Assembly (NCBI GenBank): GCA_045636125.1 | Contig: JAZTWX010000016.1 | Coordinates: forward strand, 1-64,000 | Direction: 5' to 3' | DNA: 64,000 nt | DNA from: HGM04593 sp045636125 | GTDB taxonomy: Bacteria > Bacteroidota > Bacteroidia > Bacteroidales > Bacteroidaceae | In this document: positions 1-8,946 of the stretch, one piece after another | How the letters are laid out: each line of letters starts with the position of its first letter | Position numbering within the stretch: position 1 is the first letter of the stretch | Position numbers and translations under genes: made by a program | The notes under the pieces: model-generated | The model's input: only the letters and a program-made list of their open reading frames with translations | Told to the model about the DNA's origin: nothing | The model's database searches: none

Positions 1-833
1 TGTCGAAACGAGCAACGCATAAGCCCCACGCCGATATGTATAACACAACCTCTATACCAATAGTTACCATGTGGGGTACGGATACTCCAATGGCTGTACG
101 GTATTTGGGGTATGTATATAACACACCTACGGGGCATCCACGTTGCTTTGTTTTTGACAGACAATTTGAAAGTTGCGAAGTTTCAGAACGTCAAAACCAA
201 AGCGTAGTAAACGCCTTTTTCATATGTCTTGTCCCACCCTCCCGTTCTTCTCCATGGGAGATAGAACTATCGGCGTAGGACTTTGCGATAATTTAGCAAA
301 TGAGCAAATAAAAGTTTCTTTTTACTGACACAATTGCAATCAATAATCGCAAACTTTGTATGCAAATATAATAACAAATGAACGAGAAAATACTAAATAA
401 ACTTCGGTTTTTTTGCAACGATTGCAATTTATATTGGAGGTCTTCTTTTAATATTGTTAAAGGAGAGAGAATGTTTTATAAACGAGTGGATAAAAATATT
501 TTTACACGCAATGGGAGTGAAATAATACAGAAGGTGAATTTTATGTCAATGTTTTTGTAGCGTATGTCTTATAGATTCTTTTAAATTTACTTGCATATTT
601 TTGTGAAAATCTTTTTTCTTTTCGAAATGTATGATATATTTGCAAGTACATATTCTATGAAATATCAATTATGATAGTATAGTTTTTTCTTAGTTGTTTA
701 GTAAATGTTGGGAGTGCTGCTTTGTGAAAAGCGGCATTTCTGTTTTTATGTGGGTGAGTTGCGTTGTTTGTGGTTTAATTATACTATCTTCGCGCTTGGA
801 ATAAAAAAGCCCTGTATGCAGGGAAATATTGAT
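1..833. other. Left-edge stretch without a recognisable gene
   Basis: I see no convincing protein-coding gene before queA. Bases 1-185 are open on the minus strand to the window edge, but the frame gives an unfamiliar short sequence. The plus-strand frames at 36-278 and 378-560 have no start context or recognisable composition. A minus-strand TATATTTG (-7 type) lies at 370-363 and a plus-strand TATATTTG at 635-642, so short transcripts in either direction are possible. The stretch 300-700 is strongly AT-rich, as expected for intergenic DNA. Confidence 0.4.
764..792 (+). promoter_or_regulatory. Bacteroidetes-type promoter of queA
   Basis: TATCTTCG at 785-792 matches the -7 consensus TAnnTTTG except for one base. 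A TTG at 764-766 sits 18 bases upstream as a -33 element. The queA start codon follows at 834. The same TATCTTCG box recurs before the small lipoprotein gene at 50071. Confidence 0.5.
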
Positions 834-2048
834 ATGAAAAAGGTTCAGGAAATTGCAATTGCCGAATATGATTACCCGTTGCCCGACGAGAGAATAGCAA
901 AATATCCTCTTGCGCAGCGCGACCAGTCGAAACTGTTGCTCTACAAGGGTGGGGCGGTGAGCGAGGATGTTTTCTCGTCGTTGCCCGAGCACATTCCCGC
1001 GGGTAGTCTTATGATTTTCAATAATACAAAGGTTATTCAGGCGCGTTTGCGTTTTAAGAAGGAGACGGGTGCCACAATAGAGATTTTTTGCCTGGAGCCT
1101 CACGCTCCTGCCGATTATCAGCTTATTTTCCAGCAGACGGGTGAGTGTGTGTGGCAGTGTCTTGTGGGTAATTCGGCGCGCTGGAAAAGTGGCGTGTTGT
1201 GCCAGAAGGTGGTTGTTGCCGGCGCTGAGGTTACTTTGTGCGTGGAGCGCGTGAGCGATGCTGCGGCCGTGAACCTTGTGCGTTTCTCGTGGGACGGTGG
1301 CTGCTCGTTTGCCGAAATTCTTGAGGCGGCGGGTGAGCTTCCCATTCCTCCCTATTTGAACCGTCGCACCGAGGAGAGTGACATTACAACCTACCAGACA
1401 GTGTATTCGAAGGTGAAGGGTTCGGTGGCTGCTCCCACTGCGGGATTGCATTTTACGCCTGCGGTTTTTGAGGCTCTGCGCGGTGCGGGAGTTTGCTGCG
1501 ACGAGGTTACCTTGCACGTGGGTGCGGGTACTTTCAAGCCTGTGAAGAGCGAGGTGATTGCCGAGCACGAGATGCACGAAGAGTATATTGAGGTGCGTGT
1601 GGAGCTGCTCGAAAAACTCATAGCTGCCGGCTGTAATGCGGTGGCGGTGGGCACAACGTCGGTGCGCACGCTCGAAAGTCTCTATTTTATGGGTGAGGCG
1701 GTGCACAACAACCCGTTGATTGCTCCCGAGGAGTTGCACGTGGGGCAGTGGCAGCCTTACACCGGCGAGCACACTTTGCCGGCTGCCGATGCGTTGCAGG
1801 CGCTTGTCGATTATCTCAAGGCGCGCGAGTTGCCGGCGTTGCACGCGCACACGCAGATAATGATTGCGCCGGGGTATGAGTTCCGCATTGTAAAGGCTAT
1901 TGTGACAAATTTCCACCAGCCCAAGAGCACGTTGCTGTTGCTTGTGTCGGCGTTTGTAAAGGGTAACTGGCGCGCAATATATGATTATGCCCTTGCCCAC
2001 GATTTTCGCTTTCTGAGCTACGGCGACAGCTCATTGCTTGTTCCATAA
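834..2048 (+). CDS. queA: S-adenosylmethionine:tRNA ribosyltransferase-isomerase QueA
   Basis: QueA moves the ribosyl part of S-adenosylmethionine onto preQ1-modified tRNA to form epoxyqueuosine, the penultimate step of queuosine synthesis in the cytoplasm. Family motifs are clear: DYPLPDERIAKYPL near the N-terminus, PTAGLHFT, TLHVGAGTFKPV, VGTTSVRTLES and, near the C-terminus, NFHQPKSTLLLLVSAF. I place the start at ATG 834 (MKKVQEIAIAEYDY), because the upstream in-frame extension is not QueA-like and overlaps the promoter. The protein is 404 residues, longer than the E. coli enzyme. A BspA-like gene begins 16 bases downstream and may be cotranscribed. Confidence 0.93.
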   Translation: MKKVQEIAIAEYDYPLPDERIAKYPLAQRDQSKLLLYKGGAVSEDVFSSLPEHIPAGSLMIFNNTKVIQARLRFKKETGATIEIFCLEPHAPADYQLIFQQTGECVWQCLVGNSARWKSGVLCQKVVVAGAEVTLCVERVSDAAAVNLVRFSWDGGCSFAEILEAAGELPIPPYLNRRTEESDITTYQTVYSKVKGSVAAPTAGLHFTPAVFEALRGAGVCCDEVTLHVGAGTFKPVKSEVIAEHEMHEEYIEVRVELLEKLIAAGCNAVAVGTTSVRTLESLYFMGEAVHNNPLIAPEELHVGQWQPYTGEHTLPAADALQALVDYLKARELPALHAHTQIMIAPGYEFRIVKAIVTNFHQPKSTLLLLVSAFVKGNWRAIYDYALAHDFRFLSYGDSSLLVP

Positions 2049-2064
2049 TTTACCGGTAAATAAT

Positions 2065-3102
2065 ATGATAATAAAAATAGACGGAATACCTTATTTGTTG
2101 AACGATGCCGATTGCATGGCTACGGTTACAAAGAACGATGTGCCCTTTGCGGGCGAGGTTGTTATCCCCGAAACGGTGATTGCTGGTGATACCACTTACC
2201 GCGTTACCGAAATTCTTGATGAGGCTTTTGCCGGGTGCGATGCGCTCACTGCGGTGAGGATTGGAGCGGCGGTGGAGAGCATTGGAATTTCGGCGTTCGA
2301 GGGTTGCACGGCGCTGCAGAGTGTGACGATGGGCGAAGCGGTGCACATTATAGGTATGCGTGCTTTCAAGGGTTGTTGCGCGCTTGCCGAGGTGCTGTTG
2401 CCTCACGGTGTAATTGTGGTGGGGCGCGAGGCTTTTGCCGCGTGCACGGCTTTGTGCAAGGTTTTTCTTTCCGACTCGCTGGTGAATATTGAACCTTCGC
2501 TTTTCGATGGTTGCAAGGCGTTGCGTTGCGTGTCGGTGGGGCCGAATGTAGACAGCATTGGTGAGTATGCCTTCTGTGGCTGCTCGTCGCTTGAAACAAT
2601 TTCGTTGCCCGAAGGGTTGCTCTCTATCGAAGGGTGGGCGTTCCGCGACTGTTCGTCGCTTGCGGGCATTGAATTGCCGCAGTCGCTGGTGTCGCTCAAA
2701 AAAGGTGCTTTCTGGGGTTGTTCCTCGCTTGTTGCCTTTGAACTGCCTGCGGGTGTAAATATGCTCGACCAGGGAGTGCTTGCCGGTTGTACCTCGCTGC
2801 GAACGGTTACTTTGCCCGACGGCGTGCTGAACATTGGCTACGGGGCGTTCTATAATTGTTCGTCGATAGAGAGTATTACAATTCCTGCCGCAGTGGTGGG
2901 AGTGGGCGAGCAGGCGTTCCGCAGTTGTTCGTCGTTGCGCGAGCTGCACGTGAAGTGCGAGGCTGCGCCTATGTGTTCGGCCGACATTGCCGACGCACAA
3001 GTGTATGCTGCGGCGAAATTATTTGTGCCGTGTGGGTGCGTCGGAGAGTATGGTTTTGCACGAATTTGGGAAAAATTTGCTAATGTAGAGGAGGAAGTCT
3101 GA
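2065..3102 (+). CDS. BspA-like leucine-rich-repeat protein (LRR_5 type)
   Basis: The 345-residue product is built almost wholly of about ten repeats of 23 residues, of the form AFxGCxxLxxVxLPxGVxxIGxxAF, typical of the Treponema/Bacteroides BspA family. Members are often surface or secreted adhesins. This one has no visible signal peptide, lipobox or sorting domain: it starts MIIKIDGIPYLLNDADCMAT and the repeats begin by about residue 50. The start at 2065 follows queA by 16 bases. An in-frame upstream start would overlap queA and is less likely. The ligand and cellular location are unknown. Confidence 0.8.
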   Translation: MIIKIDGIPYLLNDADCMATVTKNDVPFAGEVVIPETVIAGDTTYRVTEILDEAFAGCDALTAVRIGAAVESIGISAFEGCTALQSVTMGEAVHIIGMRAFKGCCALAEVLLPHGVIVVGREAFAACTALCKVFLSDSLVNIEPSLFDGCKALRCVSVGPNVDSIGEYAFCGCSSLETISLPEGLLSIEGWAFRDCSSLAGIELPQSLVSLKKGAFWGCSSLVAFELPAGVNMLDQGVLAGCTSLRTVTLPDGVLNIGYGAFYNCSSIESITIPAAVVGVGEQAFRSCSSLRELHVKCEAAPMCSADIADAQVYAAAKLFVPCGCVGEYGFARIWEKFANVEEEV

Positions 3103-3145
3103 ACAATTTGATACTTTCGGGTGTTCCTTATTATGGATTACGATA

Positions 3146-3505
3146 ATGAGGATGGCTCGTTTGTTAATGATTATTGCAGTGTTGTTGCTACACTCTTGCC
3201 ACCGCAGCGCGGGAGAGCGTGCAGCCGGCGAGCAGGAAATGCGCATTTCCAACATTTTGCCTTTTGCCGGGGAGGCGCGTCTGCCGGCCATAGGCAGCTT
3301 TGCTCCGTCGTATTACAACATTGAACTTATTGACAGCGATACTTTGCACCCGGTGATGAAGGTCACTTACAGCGTGAGGCGTTATACAGGTGATGCTTTC
3401 CAATGGGTGGATGCAGTGGAGCGCGTGCCCATAAGCGGCGAGCAGTGCCGCCGTTTGCGTCGCTTGCAGAATGATGTATTGTTGCAAACGTATGGCAATG
3501 ATTGA
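3146..3505 (+). CDS. Putative small lipoprotein of unknown function
   Basis: The 119-residue product begins MRMARLLMIIAVLLLHSCHRS, a short lipoprotein signal with a lipobox-like LHSC and candidate acylated Cys18. The mature part is about 100 residues, hydrophilic, and contains a stretch like IELIDSDTLHPVMKVTYSVRRYTGD that could form beta strands. I do not recognise the family. ATG 3152 is an alternative start and keeps the signal. It lies 43 bases after the LRR gene on the same strand. Confidence 0.55.
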   Translation: MRMARLLMIIAVLLLHSCHRSAGERAAGEQEMRISNILPFAGEARLPAIGSFAPSYYNIELIDSDTLHPVMKVTYSVRRYTGDAFQWVDAVERVPISGEQCRRLRRLQNDVLLQTYGND

Positions 3506-3524
3506 CAGATGTCCGACAATTGTT

Positions 3525-3554
3525 TTTGAATTTCAAAACAAATGATTATTTTTG
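3525..3554 (+). promoter_or_regulatory. Bacteroidetes-type promoter
   Basis: TTTG at 3525-3528 and TATTTTTG at 3547-3554 are separated by 18 bases, matching the -33/-7 arrangement. It would drive the gene at 3658, with a leader of about 100 bases. Confidence 0.5.
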
Positions 3555-3657
3555 TTCGATGATAGCCGGGAATATGTAACGGCCCGGTCTATTCTTTGGC
3601 AAAACGCGTTGGCGCAGTGTCTTTTTCAATTGATTATAAAAAACTAATTTCAAAACT

Positions 3658-4044
3658 ATGAAAAAGGAGTATAAAATTGATCTTACCCTCCCTATTGTGG
3701 CTTGGCTGAGTGGTGGTGACCACGAACCCGGTGGCGACCGTTTGATATGCCGTAGCACTCTTTTGCACACACCCACCACCGGAATTGTTGAGGTGTTGCC
3801 CGGGCACACCGGTAATTTGGGTACAAACCTGGCTTATATTGAGTTCCAGGCTGAAATTATTACAGGTACCATTGAAAAGTTTACGGCAATACTGCTGAAC
3901 TATCCTGTGGTTTGCGAGGATGACCGCGCAAAGTACGAAGAGGACATTCTGAAACCCGTGTCCCAGTGGTTTGCGGCATATATGAAATGGACAAAGGATG
4001 CTACCGACGAAATGAGCGAGCGGCTCAAAGCGGGTGAGGCGTAA
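3658..4044 (+). CDS. Hypothetical protein, 128 residues
   Basis: The product starts MKKEYKIDLTLPIVAWLSGGDH and has no signal peptide or membrane segment. The middle is hydrophobic and strand-like, and the end is charged and helical (TKDATDEMSERLKAGEA). I do not recognise the family. The gene has its own promoter (3525-3554) and a strong terminator right after it (4077-4103), so it looks like a single-gene transcript just before the V-type ATPase operon. No functional link to that operon can be inferred. Confidence 0.7.
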   Translation: MKKEYKIDLTLPIVAWLSGGDHEPGGDRLICRSTLLHTPTTGIVEVLPGHTGNLGTNLAYIEFQAEIITGTIEKFTAILLNYPVVCEDDRAKYEEDILKPVSQWFAAYMKWTKDATDEMSERLKAGEA

Positions 4045-4076
4045 TCCTTTGCTATTCTGCCGGTGCAGTTCATTTA

Positions 4077-4103
4077 GGCTCAACAATTGTTGAGCCTTTT
4101 TTT
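4077..4103 (+). terminator. Rho-independent terminator
   Basis: A perfect 20-base palindrome (GGCTCAACAATTGTTGAGCC, 4077-4096) is followed by seven T. It ends the transcript of the gene at 3658. Confidence 0.85.
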
Positions 4104-4230
4104 GTGGATATTAAGTATTTCGCTTGTCTTTTTGCAATGAAATACAACACATAAACGTGGGTGGTGTCGAAAAAAAACATTTATTTGTTTAATTCTTGTG
4201 AAACAATATGAAAAAACAGATAATTTTAGT

Positions 4231-4238
4231 TACTTTTG
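4231..4238 (+). promoter_or_regulatory. Probable -7 box of the V-type ATPase operon
   Basis: TACTTTTG matches TAnnTTTG. No clean -33 element is seen at the usual distance. The leader to the first gene at 4387 would be about 140 bases. The gap 4104-4386 holds nothing else I can identify. Confidence 0.4.
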
Positions 4239-4386
4239 TAACAAGGAAAACTGCGCTTGTGCCACATTTTGTGTGCTGTGACGGGTGGAGTGTATGTTAA
4301 TGTCTTGTATTACAACATTGTGTCCGAATATTTCAAAAACGCGGTTGATGAGACTGGAAAGAAAATAATGTTAATATATTTATTTT

Positions 4387-4977
4387 ATGGAGAACAAAAT
4401 TCAAGAACTGACCGAAAAAATTTATGCCGAGGGCGTTGAAAAAGGCAATGCCGAGGCCGAACGCATTATTGCCGAGGCGCAGGCAAAAGCTGCAACTGTT
4501 ATTGCCGAGGCGCAGGCAAAGGCCGACGCTATTGTGGCTGCTGCCGAAAAGAGCGCACGCGAGTTGGATGCGAACACCCGTTCGGAGTTGAAACTTTATG
4601 GTGCACAGGCTGTTGGAGCTCTCAAGTCGGAGGCTGCAACAATTGTAACCGACACTGTTGTTAAGGCTGCTGTTGGTGAGGCTGTTGCCGGTGATACACT
4701 CAAACTGCTCTTGGTGAAGATTGCCGAGCGCTGGAGCGCCAACGAGCCCGTTGTGATTTCGGCTGCCGAGGCTGCCGAGCTCAAGGCTTTCTTTGCAGCA
4801 AAGGCTAAGAACCTCCTTGACAAAGGTGTGGAGATTAAACAGGTGAACGGCGTGAAGACATCGTTTGCAATTGCTCCTGCCGATGGTTCTTACAAGGTTA
4901 ATTTCGGTGCAGGCGAGTTCGAGTCGTTCTTCAAGGCTTTCTTGCGTCCCCAGATGGTTGAACTTTTATTCTCATAA
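4387..4977 (+). CDS. atpE: V/A-type ATPase subunit E (peripheral stalk)
   Basis: Subunit E forms the peripheral stalk that holds the catalytic head against the membrane part of the rotary ATPase. The 196-residue product has a long Ala/Glu/Lys-rich coiled coil in its first 80 residues, with repeated AEAQAKA motifs, and a compact C-terminal domain, as in the family. It is the first gene of a tight operon: the next gene begins 3 bases after its stop. Sequence alone makes E-type stalk proteins low in specificity, so position in the operon carries much of the weight. No separate subunit G/H partner is visible. Confidence 0.85.
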   Translation: MENKIQELTEKIYAEGVEKGNAEAERIIAEAQAKAATVIAEAQAKADAIVAAAEKSARELDANTRSELKLYGAQAVGALKSEAATIVTDTVVKAAVGEAVAGDTLKLLLVKIAERWSANEPVVISAAEAAELKAFFAAKAKNLLDKGVEIKQVNGVKTSFAIAPADGSYKVNFGAGEFESFFKAFLRPQMVELLFS

Positions 4978-4980
4978 GCA

Positions 4981-5814
4981 ATGGCAAGCTATCACTGTTT
5001 AGTTGCAGGCTTGCCCGATATTGCTTTTGACGGCAGCAAGGTGGCTTACTCCATTGATAATTTCAAGGAGGACATCTACCCGTTGCTTGCGGCCGACGAT
5101 GCGAAGTGCATCGACCTCTTTTTCCTTGCCTGGGATAACGAAAATATCATCAGGTTGCTGAAAGAGGGTAGCGAGGCGCCCATTGAACGCACAGGGTGCT
5201 ACACGGCCGACGAGCTGCTTGCCATAATTGAGGCTGCAAAGAATGGCGATGCGCGCGACAAGAACGTGCCCGCTTATATATACGACTTCCTGGAGTATTA
5301 CTTTGCAACCGAGCAGGCCGAGGGCATTATGTGGAGCGACATACTGAGCGCACGCTATTATGCCTATGCAACATCTTCGAAAAATAAATTCCTCGCAGAG
5401 TGGTTTACATTCAACCTCGACATCAACAACCTGCTTGTGGCCATTATGGCACGAAAATACAAAATGCCGGTTGCCGATGTTGTGGTGGGCGAGGGCGAGA
5501 TTGCCGCAGCGTTGCGCACATCGGGTGCACGCGATTTTGGCCTCACAGGCACGTTTGAGTACCTTGAAACGGTGCAACGCCTTAGCGAGAATGATAAATT
5601 GCAGGAGCGTGAGCACCAGATTGACGAGCTTCGCTGGGCGTGGCTCGATGAAAATTCGGTATTCAACTACTTTACCGTTGAAAGGCTCTTTGTGTTCCTG
5701 CAAAAGCTCGACATTGTGGCTCGCTGGGCTGCGCTCGATGCCGAAAAGGGTATGCAACGATATACCGAACTCATTAACGATATTAAAGGTAGCGTTGAGC
5801 TGCCCGCTGTTTAG
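4981..5814 (+). CDS. DUF2764 protein of the V-type ATPase operon (C-subunit position)
   Basis: The 277-residue soluble protein (MASYHCLVAGLPDIAFDG at the start) matches the DUF2764 proteins that sit between atpE and atpA in V-type ATPase operons of Chlamydiae, Spirochaetes and Bacteroidetes. It is largely helical. Its length, its place in the operon and the absence of any other C/d-subunit gene suggest that it caps the rotor as subunit C (d) does elsewhere; that is inference. It lies 3 bases after atpE and 20 bases before atpA. Confidence 0.8.
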   Translation: MASYHCLVAGLPDIAFDGSKVAYSIDNFKEDIYPLLAADDAKCIDLFFLAWDNENIIRLLKEGSEAPIERTGCYTADELLAIIEAAKNGDARDKNVPAYIYDFLEYYFATEQAEGIMWSDILSARYYAYATSSKNKFLAEWFTFNLDINNLLVAIMARKYKMPVADVVVGEGEIAAALRTSGARDFGLTGTFEYLETVQRLSENDKLQEREHQIDELRWAWLDENSVFNYFTVERLFVFLQKLDIVARWAALDAEKGMQRYTELINDIKGSVELPAV

Positions 5815-5834
5815 AAATAATTAAAAAATAAAAT

Positions 5835-7589
5835 ATGGCAACAAAAGGAAAAGTAACCGGTGTAATATCGAACATGGTGCTTCTGGCCGTTGACGGCCCC
5901 GTGGCACAGAATGAGATATGTTACATTAAGACCGGTGGCGACCGCTTGATGGCCGAGGTCATCAAGATTAACGGCGCAAAGGTGTACGTGCAGGTGTTCG
6001 AAAGTACACGACGTTTGAAAATTGGTGAAGAGGCGGAGTTTACCGGCCATATGTTGGAGGTTTCGCTCGCTCCCGGTATGCTGTCGAAAAACTACGACGG
6101 TTTGCAGAACGACCTCGACAAGATGGAGGGTGTGTTCCTGAAACGTGGCGATTACACCAACCCCCTCGACGAGGACAAGATATGGCACTTCGAGCCTCTT
6201 GTAAAGGCCGGCGACACTGTGGGTGCTGCAGGCTGGTTGGGTAGCGTGGAGGAGAACCACCAACCCTTGAAGATTATGGCTCCCTTCGGTCTCGAGGGTG
6301 AGTGGACAGTGAAAAAGATAGCTCCCGCCGGAGAGTACAAGATTACCGATACTATTGCGGTGATTGCAAACAAGGAGGGCGAGGAGAAAGAGCTCAATAT
6401 GATTCAGAAGTGGCCTGTGCGTGTTGCTATGAGCGACTACAAGAACAAGCCCCGTCCCTTCAAATTGCTCGAGACAGGTGTGCGCACCATCGATACTCTC
6501 AACCCCATTGTAGAGGGTGGTACGGGCTTCATCCCCGGCCCCTTCGGTACAGGAAAGACTGTGTTGCAGCACGCTATTTCGAAGCAGGCCGAGGCCGACA
6601 TCGTAATTATTGCTGCTTGTGGTGAGCGTGCCAACGAGGTTGTGGAAATCTTCACCGAGTTCCCCGAACTTGTAGACCCACACACCGGTCGCAAGCTTAT
6701 GGAGCGTACAATCATTATCGCTAACACATCAAATATGCCCGTTGCTGCCCGTGAGGCTTCGGTTTACACCGCAATGACAATTGCCGAGTATTATCGTGCA
6801 ATGGGTTTGCGCGTTCTTCTCATGGCCGACTCGACATCGCGTTGGGCACAGGCGTTGCGTGAGATGTCGAACCGTATGGAGGAGCTCCCCGGTCCCGATG
6901 CGTTCCCTATGGATATTTCGGCGATTATCGCAAACTTCTACAGCCGCGCAGGTTATGTGGTGCTGAACAACGACGAGATTGGTTCTATTACATTCATTGG
7001 AACGGTGTCGCCCGCGGGTGGTAACCTCAAGGAGCCTGTAACCGAGAATACAAAAAAGGTTGCACGTTGTTTCTATGCTCTTGAGCAGGAGCGCGCCGAC
7101 AAGAAACGTTACCCTGCGGTGAACCCCATCGATTCATATTCTAAATATCTTGAATACCCCGAATTCGGCGAGTATATTTCTACTCTCATCGGTGGCGACT
7201 GGATTGAGATGGTGAACGAGGCTAAAACACGTCTGTTGCGCGGTAAGGAGATTGCCGAGCAGATTAACATTCTTGGTGACGACGGTGTGCCCGTGGAGTA
7301 TCACGTTACATTCTGGAAGGCCGAGCTCATTGACTTTGTTGTGTTGCAGCAGGATGCTTTCGACGAGATTGACGCTGTTACACCCCTTGAGCGACAGAAG
7401 GCTATGCTCGATATTGTAACCGATATCTGCCGCTCGGAGTTCAATTTCGATAATTTCCAGCAGGTAACCGATTTCTTCAAAAAGGTTATCAACATCTGCA
7501 AGCAGATGAACTACTCGGAGTACAAGTCGGAAAAATACAGCAACTATGTGGCCGAGCTTGAAATGTTGTTGGAAACTCGCAAGGCTTAA
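5835..7589 (+). CDS. atpA: V/A-type ATPase catalytic subunit A
   Basis: Subunit A hydrolyses or makes ATP in the head of the V/A-type rotary ATPase. The P-loop GPFGTGKT is at residues 235-242, followed by the GERANEV stretch and, further on, MADSTSRWAQALRE, both hallmarks of the family. The bulge region between about residues 110 and 200, typical of A and absent from F-type beta subunits, is present. Length is 584 residues, normal for the family. Next comes the non-catalytic B subunit. Confidence 0.97.
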   Translation: MATKGKVTGVISNMVLLAVDGPVAQNEICYIKTGGDRLMAEVIKINGAKVYVQVFESTRRLKIGEEAEFTGHMLEVSLAPGMLSKNYDGLQNDLDKMEGVFLKRGDYTNPLDEDKIWHFEPLVKAGDTVGAAGWLGSVEENHQPLKIMAPFGLEGEWTVKKIAPAGEYKITDTIAVIANKEGEEKELNMIQKWPVRVAMSDYKNKPRPFKLLETGVRTIDTLNPIVEGGTGFIPGPFGTGKTVLQHAISKQAEADIVIIAACGERANEVVEIFTEFPELVDPHTGRKLMERTIIIANTSNMPVAAREASVYTAMTIAEYYRAMGLRVLLMADSTSRWAQALREMSNRMEELPGPDAFPMDISAIIANFYSRAGYVVLNNDEIGSITFIGTVSPAGGNLKEPVTENTKKVARCFYALEQERADKKRYPAVNPIDSYSKYLEYPEFGEYISTLIGGDWIEMVNEAKTRLLRGKEIAEQINILGDDGVPVEYHVTFWKAELIDFVVLQQDAFDEIDAVTPLERQKAMLDIVTDICRSEFNFDNFQQVTDFFKKVINICKQMNYSEYKSEKYSNYVAELEMLLETRKA

Positions 7590-7608
7590 TGATTAAATAA
7601 ACAGTATT

Positions 7609-8928
7609 ATGGCAACAGAAGCATTTCAGAAAATATATACAAAGATAAACTCCATTACAAAGGCTACCTGCTCGCTCAAGGCAACAGGCGTCGGATATGA
7701 CGAACTTGCCACCGTTAATGGAAAACTCGCCCAGGTGGTAAAGATTATGGGCGACGAGGTTACTTTGCAGGTGTTCGAGGGTACCGGTGGTATCCCCACT
7801 AATGCCGAGGTGGTGTTTATGGGCAAGGCTCCCTCGCTAAAGGTGAGTGACCAGCTTACCGGCCGTTTCTTCAATGCATACGGCGACCCCATTGACGGCG
7901 GCCCCGTGATTGAGGGTAAGGAGGTGGAGATTGGTGGTCCTTCGGTGAACCCTGTGCGTCGTAAACAGCCTTCGGAGCTCATTGCTACGGGTATTGCAGG
8001 TATCGACCTTAACAACACGCTTGTTACCGGCCAGAAGATTCCCTTCTTCGCCGACCCCGACCAGCCTTACAACCAGGTGATGGCCAACGTGGCAATGCGT
8101 GCCGAGACCGACAAGATTATTCTTGGTGGTATGGGTATGACCAACGACGACTACCTCTACTTCAAGAACCTCTTCTCGAACGCCGGCGCACTCGACCGCA
8201 TCATCTGTTTTATGAACACAACAGAGGACCCCGCCGTTGAGCGTCTGCTTATCCCCGATATGGCACTTACGGCTGCCGAGTATTTTGCGGTGGAGAAGAA
8301 TCAGAAGGTTCTTGTGCTGCTCACAGACATGACAATGTACGCCGATGCGCTTTCTATCGTGTCGAACCGTATGGACCAGATTCCTTCGAAGGACTCTATG
8401 CCCGGTTCGCTCTATAGTGACCTTGCGAAGATTTACGAGAAGGCAGTGCAGTTCCCTGCAGGCGGTTCAATAACCATTATTGCCGTAACAACATTGTCGG
8501 GTGGTGACATTACTCACGCTGTACCCGATAACACAGGTTATATTACCGAGGGTCAGCTCTTCTTGCGTCGCGACAGTGATATCGGTAAGGTGGTTGTCGA
8601 TCCCTTCCGTTCGCTTTCACGTTTGAAACAGCTTGTTGCGGGTAAAAAGACCCGTAAGGACCACCCCCAGGTGATGAATGCTGCGGTGCGCCTCTATGCC
8701 GACGCGGCCAATGCAAAAACAAAAATGGAGAACGGTTTCGACCTTACCGACTACGATATGCGTACGCTGTCGTTTGCAAAGGAGTATTCCGACAAGTTGC
8801 TTGCCATAGACGTCAACCTCAACACCACCGAGATGCTCGACGTTACCTGGGGCCTCTTTGCCGAATATTTCAAGCCCGAGGAGGTTAACATCCGCCAGGA
8901 ACTTGTGGATACTTATTGGAAGAAATAA
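7609..8928 (+). CDS. atpB: V/A-type ATPase regulatory subunit B
   Basis: Subunit B alternates with A in the hexameric head but does not catalyse. The 439-residue protein has the family fold and motifs such as GRFFNAYGDPIDGGP, ELIATGIAGIDLNNTL, LTDMTMYADALS and ITEGQLFLRRD. The classical P-loop lysine is missing, as expected for B. It follows atpA by 19 bases and precedes subunit D by 18 bases. Confidence 0.96.
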   Translation: MATEAFQKIYTKINSITKATCSLKATGVGYDELATVNGKLAQVVKIMGDEVTLQVFEGTGGIPTNAEVVFMGKAPSLKVSDQLTGRFFNAYGDPIDGGPVIEGKEVEIGGPSVNPVRRKQPSELIATGIAGIDLNNTLVTGQKIPFFADPDQPYNQVMANVAMRAETDKIILGGMGMTNDDYLYFKNLFSNAGALDRIICFMNTTEDPAVERLLIPDMALTAAEYFAVEKNQKVLVLLTDMTMYADALSIVSNRMDQIPSKDSMPGSLYSDLAKIYEKAVQFPAGGSITIIAVTTLSGGDITHAVPDNTGYITEGQLFLRRDSDIGKVVVDPFRSLSRLKQLVAGKKTRKDHPQVMNAAVRLYADAANAKTKMENGFDLTDYDMRTLSFAKEYSDKLLAIDVNLNTTEMLDVTWGLFAEYFKPEEVNIRQELVDTYWKK

Positions 8929-8946
8929 ACCCAAGAAAAACGCTAA

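Noticed and set aside
36..278. Plus-strand frame of 80 codons at the left edge
   Set aside because: No recognisable composition, promoter or neighbours; kept only as an unassigned stretch.
690..2000. Long minus-strand open frame opposite queA
   Set aside because: It is the antisense shadow of queA, with Arg/His-rich, unstructured composition and no start context.
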